From contig NZ_LN850107.1 in assembly GCF_900070365.1 (NCBI RefSeq), positions 1 to 64,000 of the forward strand: DNA of 64,000 nt. Reading direction: 5' to 3'. Shown here piece after piece: positions 62,130-64,000 of the stretch. Numbering within the stretch: the first letter of the stretch is position 1; the number at the start of each line of letters is the position of its first letter. Under the pieces are notes generated by a model. That model ran no database searches, was not told where the DNA came from, and saw nothing but the letters and a program-made list of their open reading frames with translations. The position numbers were made by a program, and so were the translations under genes. This DNA is from Alloactinosynnema sp. L-07 (lineage in GTDB: Bacteria > Actinomycetota > Actinomycetes > Mycobacteriales > Pseudonocardiaceae).

Positions 62130-63512
62130 GTGCGACTACTGCAGGCCGATGGAGACGGCCTTGACGGAAACCTGGCGTTGCAAGTGCTGATGGCCGACGC
62201 CGAGATGAGCAATACCGCGCTCGCCAACGCGATCGTGGCGGGCGGGCGGGCCGAAGGAGTGCATCTGGGCACGACGACCACCTCGGTCCGGCGCATGCTC
62301 GACGGGTGTCAGCCCAGGTGGCCGGTGCCGAGGGTGGTCGCCGAGGTACTGAGCAGACGGCTCGGCTACCGGGTCTCGGTGGCCGACTGCGGCTTCTCCG
62401 ACCGAGCGCAGGACGGCGACACGTTCGACGGGTTGCGCACGGCGGTGACGTTCGGTGGCACTATCGCCACTGTGGCGGAACTGTCGGGGCGGGACCTCAG
62501 TCGGCGGAACTTCATGCTCGGGTCCACCTTCGCCGCGGCGGCGTTCGCGGAGCCAGCGTGGATGGCGATGACGTCCGGGCCGGCGCGGGACCTGGCCGAA
62601 GGTGGGCGCATCGGGCGGACCGACGTGGAGATCCTGCGGTCGACGGTGCGCCACTTCGAGCGGTTGCACCGGGTGCACGGTGGTGGTCGGGTTCGGCCGC
62701 AGGTGGTCCAGTTGGTGCATCAGCACAGTCGCGCCATCCGGGACGGCAACTACGGCGAGGCGGTCGGGCGAGACTTCGCAGGCGCACTCGCCGAGGCGAC
62801 CTTCCTGGCGGGGCTCGCTACGGTCGACAGCGGGCGCCACGCCCTCGGCCAGCGATACTTCGCCCAGGCACTCGGGTTGGCGATGCGAGCAGGGGATCAG
62901 TCATTCGGAGCGAATGTGCTCGCCGAGATGAGCGTCCTGACGATCGACATCGGGGCCAACAGCGTGGATCAGCGTGAGGCTGGTCAGGCAGGGCAGCACG
63001 CGGTCTCGCTTGCGCGATCCGCGCAGCACGTGATCGGTGGCCGTGCTACGCCCGCCGTGTCCGCATACCTCCACGCAGTGGAGGCGCGCAGCCTCAGCCT
63101 GCTCGGTGATCGGCAGTCTTCTGCCGTGGCGCTCGACGCCGCGAAGCGCGCGTTCGATCGAGGCCCGTGTGACGAGCCGGGCTGGCTGAGCCACTACAGC
63201 GAAGTCGACTTCACCTCAGATATTGGCCAGTGCCTGCGCGACATCGGCAGGCCGCAGCAAGGGATCGCCCTGCTCGAGCGCGCGGTGGCCGACCTTCCCG
63301 CAGGTCGGGTCACGTCGCAGGTCAAGACCCGCATTCACATCGCCACCGCCTTCCTTGAGCTTGGTGAGCATGATCAGGCAGGCCGGATCACTGGTGAGGT
63401 GATCAATGCGATGGAGGGGGTTGCCTCCGAGCGGATCGCCGAGCGAATGAAGCGTCTACGCAAGCGGGCGCAGCAGTGTGGGGCTACGCAGGTGGACGAA
63501 CGGTTGGCTTAG
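62130..63512 (+). CDS. NsdA-like transcriptional regulator (HTH plus TPR-like helices)
   Basis: 460-residue protein. The N-terminus (GNLALQVLMADAEMSNTALA, TTTTSVRRMLDGCQPRWPVP, VVAEVLSRRLGYRVSVADCG) matches the HTH of a Streptomyces family that includes NsdA, a negative regulator of development and antibiotic synthesis. The rest is helical and TPR-like (HALGQRYFAQALGLAMRAGD, DIGRPQQGIALLERAVADL). GTG start is the earliest fitting one. It diverges from the kinase/GRDP-like pair. Its end overlaps the SDR gene by 4 bp. Confidence 0.75.
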   Translation: MRLLQADGDGLDGNLALQVLMADAEMSNTALANAIVAGGRAEGVHLGTTTTSVRRMLDGCQPRWPVPRVVAEVLSRRLGYRVSVADCGFSDRAQDGDTFDGLRTAVTFGGTIATVAELSGRDLSRRNFMLGSTFAAAAFAEPAWMAMTSGPARDLAEGGRIGRTDVEILRSTVRHFERLHRVHGGGRVRPQVVQLVHQHSRAIRDGNYGEAVGRDFAGALAEATFLAGLATVDSGRHALGQRYFAQALGLAMRAGDQSFGANVLAEMSVLTIDIGANSVDQREAGQAGQHAVSLARSAQHVIGGRATPAVSAYLHAVEARSLSLLGDRQSSAVALDAAKRAFDRGPCDEPGWLSHYSEVDFTSDIGQCLRDIGRPQQGIALLERAVADLPAGRVTSQVKTRIHIATAFLELGEHDQAGRITGEVINAMEGVASERIAERMKRLRKRAQQCGATQVDERLA

Positions 63513-64000
63513 CGCAGCCTGCGCCAGAGGGGGCGGATCGCGGCGGAGACGAGTGCCGACACGGGTGCCTCCGGCCGTTCCCGGGCCTCGGGCGCCGACT
63601 CCGGCATCACCCGATACGCCAGGTTCAATGCCTGCCGGGCCACTCCGGGCAGAAACACCCGCAGCACCTCCATCGCCAGCCCCTCCGGTCGCTGAACCAC
63701 CTCACCCCGCCCGGTCAGCCCCTTGATCACCAGATCCGCGGCGGCCATCGGCGAGGTCGCGGGCATCCGGCTGTAAGCGTCCGTGGCCCCGATCATCGGC
63801 GTGCGGACCAGCGGCATCCGGACCGACACCACCGTCACCCCGTCCGCCAGCAGCTCTCGCCCAGCCGACCGCCCGAACGCCTCCAGAGCGCCCTTCGACG
63901 CCAAGTACGCCGAGAAGCGCGGGGTGTCGGTCTGCAGTCCCATGGTCGTCACGTTCACGATCCGCCCGAACCCACGAGCGCGCATGCCTGGCAGCAGGCC
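63509..64000 (-). CDS. Short-chain dehydrogenase/reductase, 5' end beyond the window
   Basis: At least 163 C-terminal residues of an SDR. The catalytic Tyr and Lys are in YLASKG (YxxxK) and the Ser region is GRIVNVTTMG. The following segment (VVSVRMPLVRTPMIG) is the usual post-Tyr strand. The cofactor-binding TGxxxGxG lies outside the window. The C-terminal extension after about 120 residues (EVLRVFLPGVARQALNLAYR) is typical of actinobacterial fatty-aldehyde/FabG-like SDRs. Confidence 0.82.
   Translation of the reverse strand, partial: GLLPGMRARGFGRIVNVTTMGLQTDTPRFSAYLASKGALEAFGRSAGRELLADGVTVVSVRMPLVRTPMIGATDAYSRMPATSPMAAADLVIKGLTGRGEVVQRPEGLAMEVLRVFLPGVARQALNLAYRVMPESAPEARERPEAPVSALVSAAIRPLWRRLR

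Overview
The window is GC-rich, densely coded DNA from a filamentous actinomycete. SARP/BTAD, AfsR-like NB-ARC and LuxR/TPR regulators, an HxlR regulator, an NsdA-like regulator, many GTG starts and L,D-transpeptidase chemistry fit the order Pseudonocardiales best. The genus is my inference and no marker gene here proves it. I see no prophage, transposase, CRISPR array or replication origin.

Layout. 1-7.9 kb: a Wadjet-type anti-plasmid defence operon (families TIGR02677, TIGR02678, TIGR02680, TIGR02679; jetA-D). Its first 4.2 kb contains about twenty single-base frame breaks; the rest is clean. A Phd/VapC toxin-antitoxin pair abuts it at 7.8-8.6 kb. 9.2-17.1 kb: exported proteins, namely an alpha-carbonic anhydrase without the usual N-terminal segment, a 1,916-residue secreted repeat protein of unknown function, and two small lipoproteins overlapping it in series. 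17.4-23 kb: an LPxTG surface protein, an alpha/beta hydrolase, an HxlR regulator divergent from an acyl-CoA dehydrogenase/P450 pair, and an unusual 86-residue peptide. 22.7-29.6 kb: an NB-ARC/TPR regulator, a subtilase without signal peptide, a class III nucleotide cyclase, a small membrane protein and a VOC protein.

29.7-38.8 kb: a compact type IV pilus locus. Seven pil genes (pilA, T, B, C and three minor pilins) plus a MinD/CpaE-like ATPase run on the minus strand, with the prepilin peptidase converging on their end. No pilM, pilN, pilO or pilQ is visible. A LuxR-type response regulator diverges from it across a region with two palindromes.

39.7-47.6 kb: an OsmC / glutamate-cysteine ligase-like / HerA-like ATPase operon, oligoribonuclease, tRNA-His, a secreted S1 protease, an S4 RNA-binding protein, an L,D-transpeptidase lipoprotein and tRNA-Lys. 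47.8-58.3 kb: an HD-GYP/LuxR fusion, an alpha/beta hydrolase with a LuxR/TPR regulator, a methyltransferase, a BTAD regulator with two small genes, and a secreted subtilase with two P domains. 58.5-64 kb: two PH-domain membrane proteins, a phosphotransferase with a glycine-rich-domain-like partner, an NsdA-like regulator and a truncated short-chain dehydrogenase.

The most unusual feature is a set of long hairpin elements between genes. Two copies of a roughly 235-bp element (17.13 and 27.72 kb) lie in inverted orientation, each just after a stop codon, and their 27-nt stems differ by compensated changes. Two unrelated long hairpins (43.35-43.51 and 45.97-46.11 kb) also sit between genes, and an 84-bp tandem repeat follows tRNA-His.
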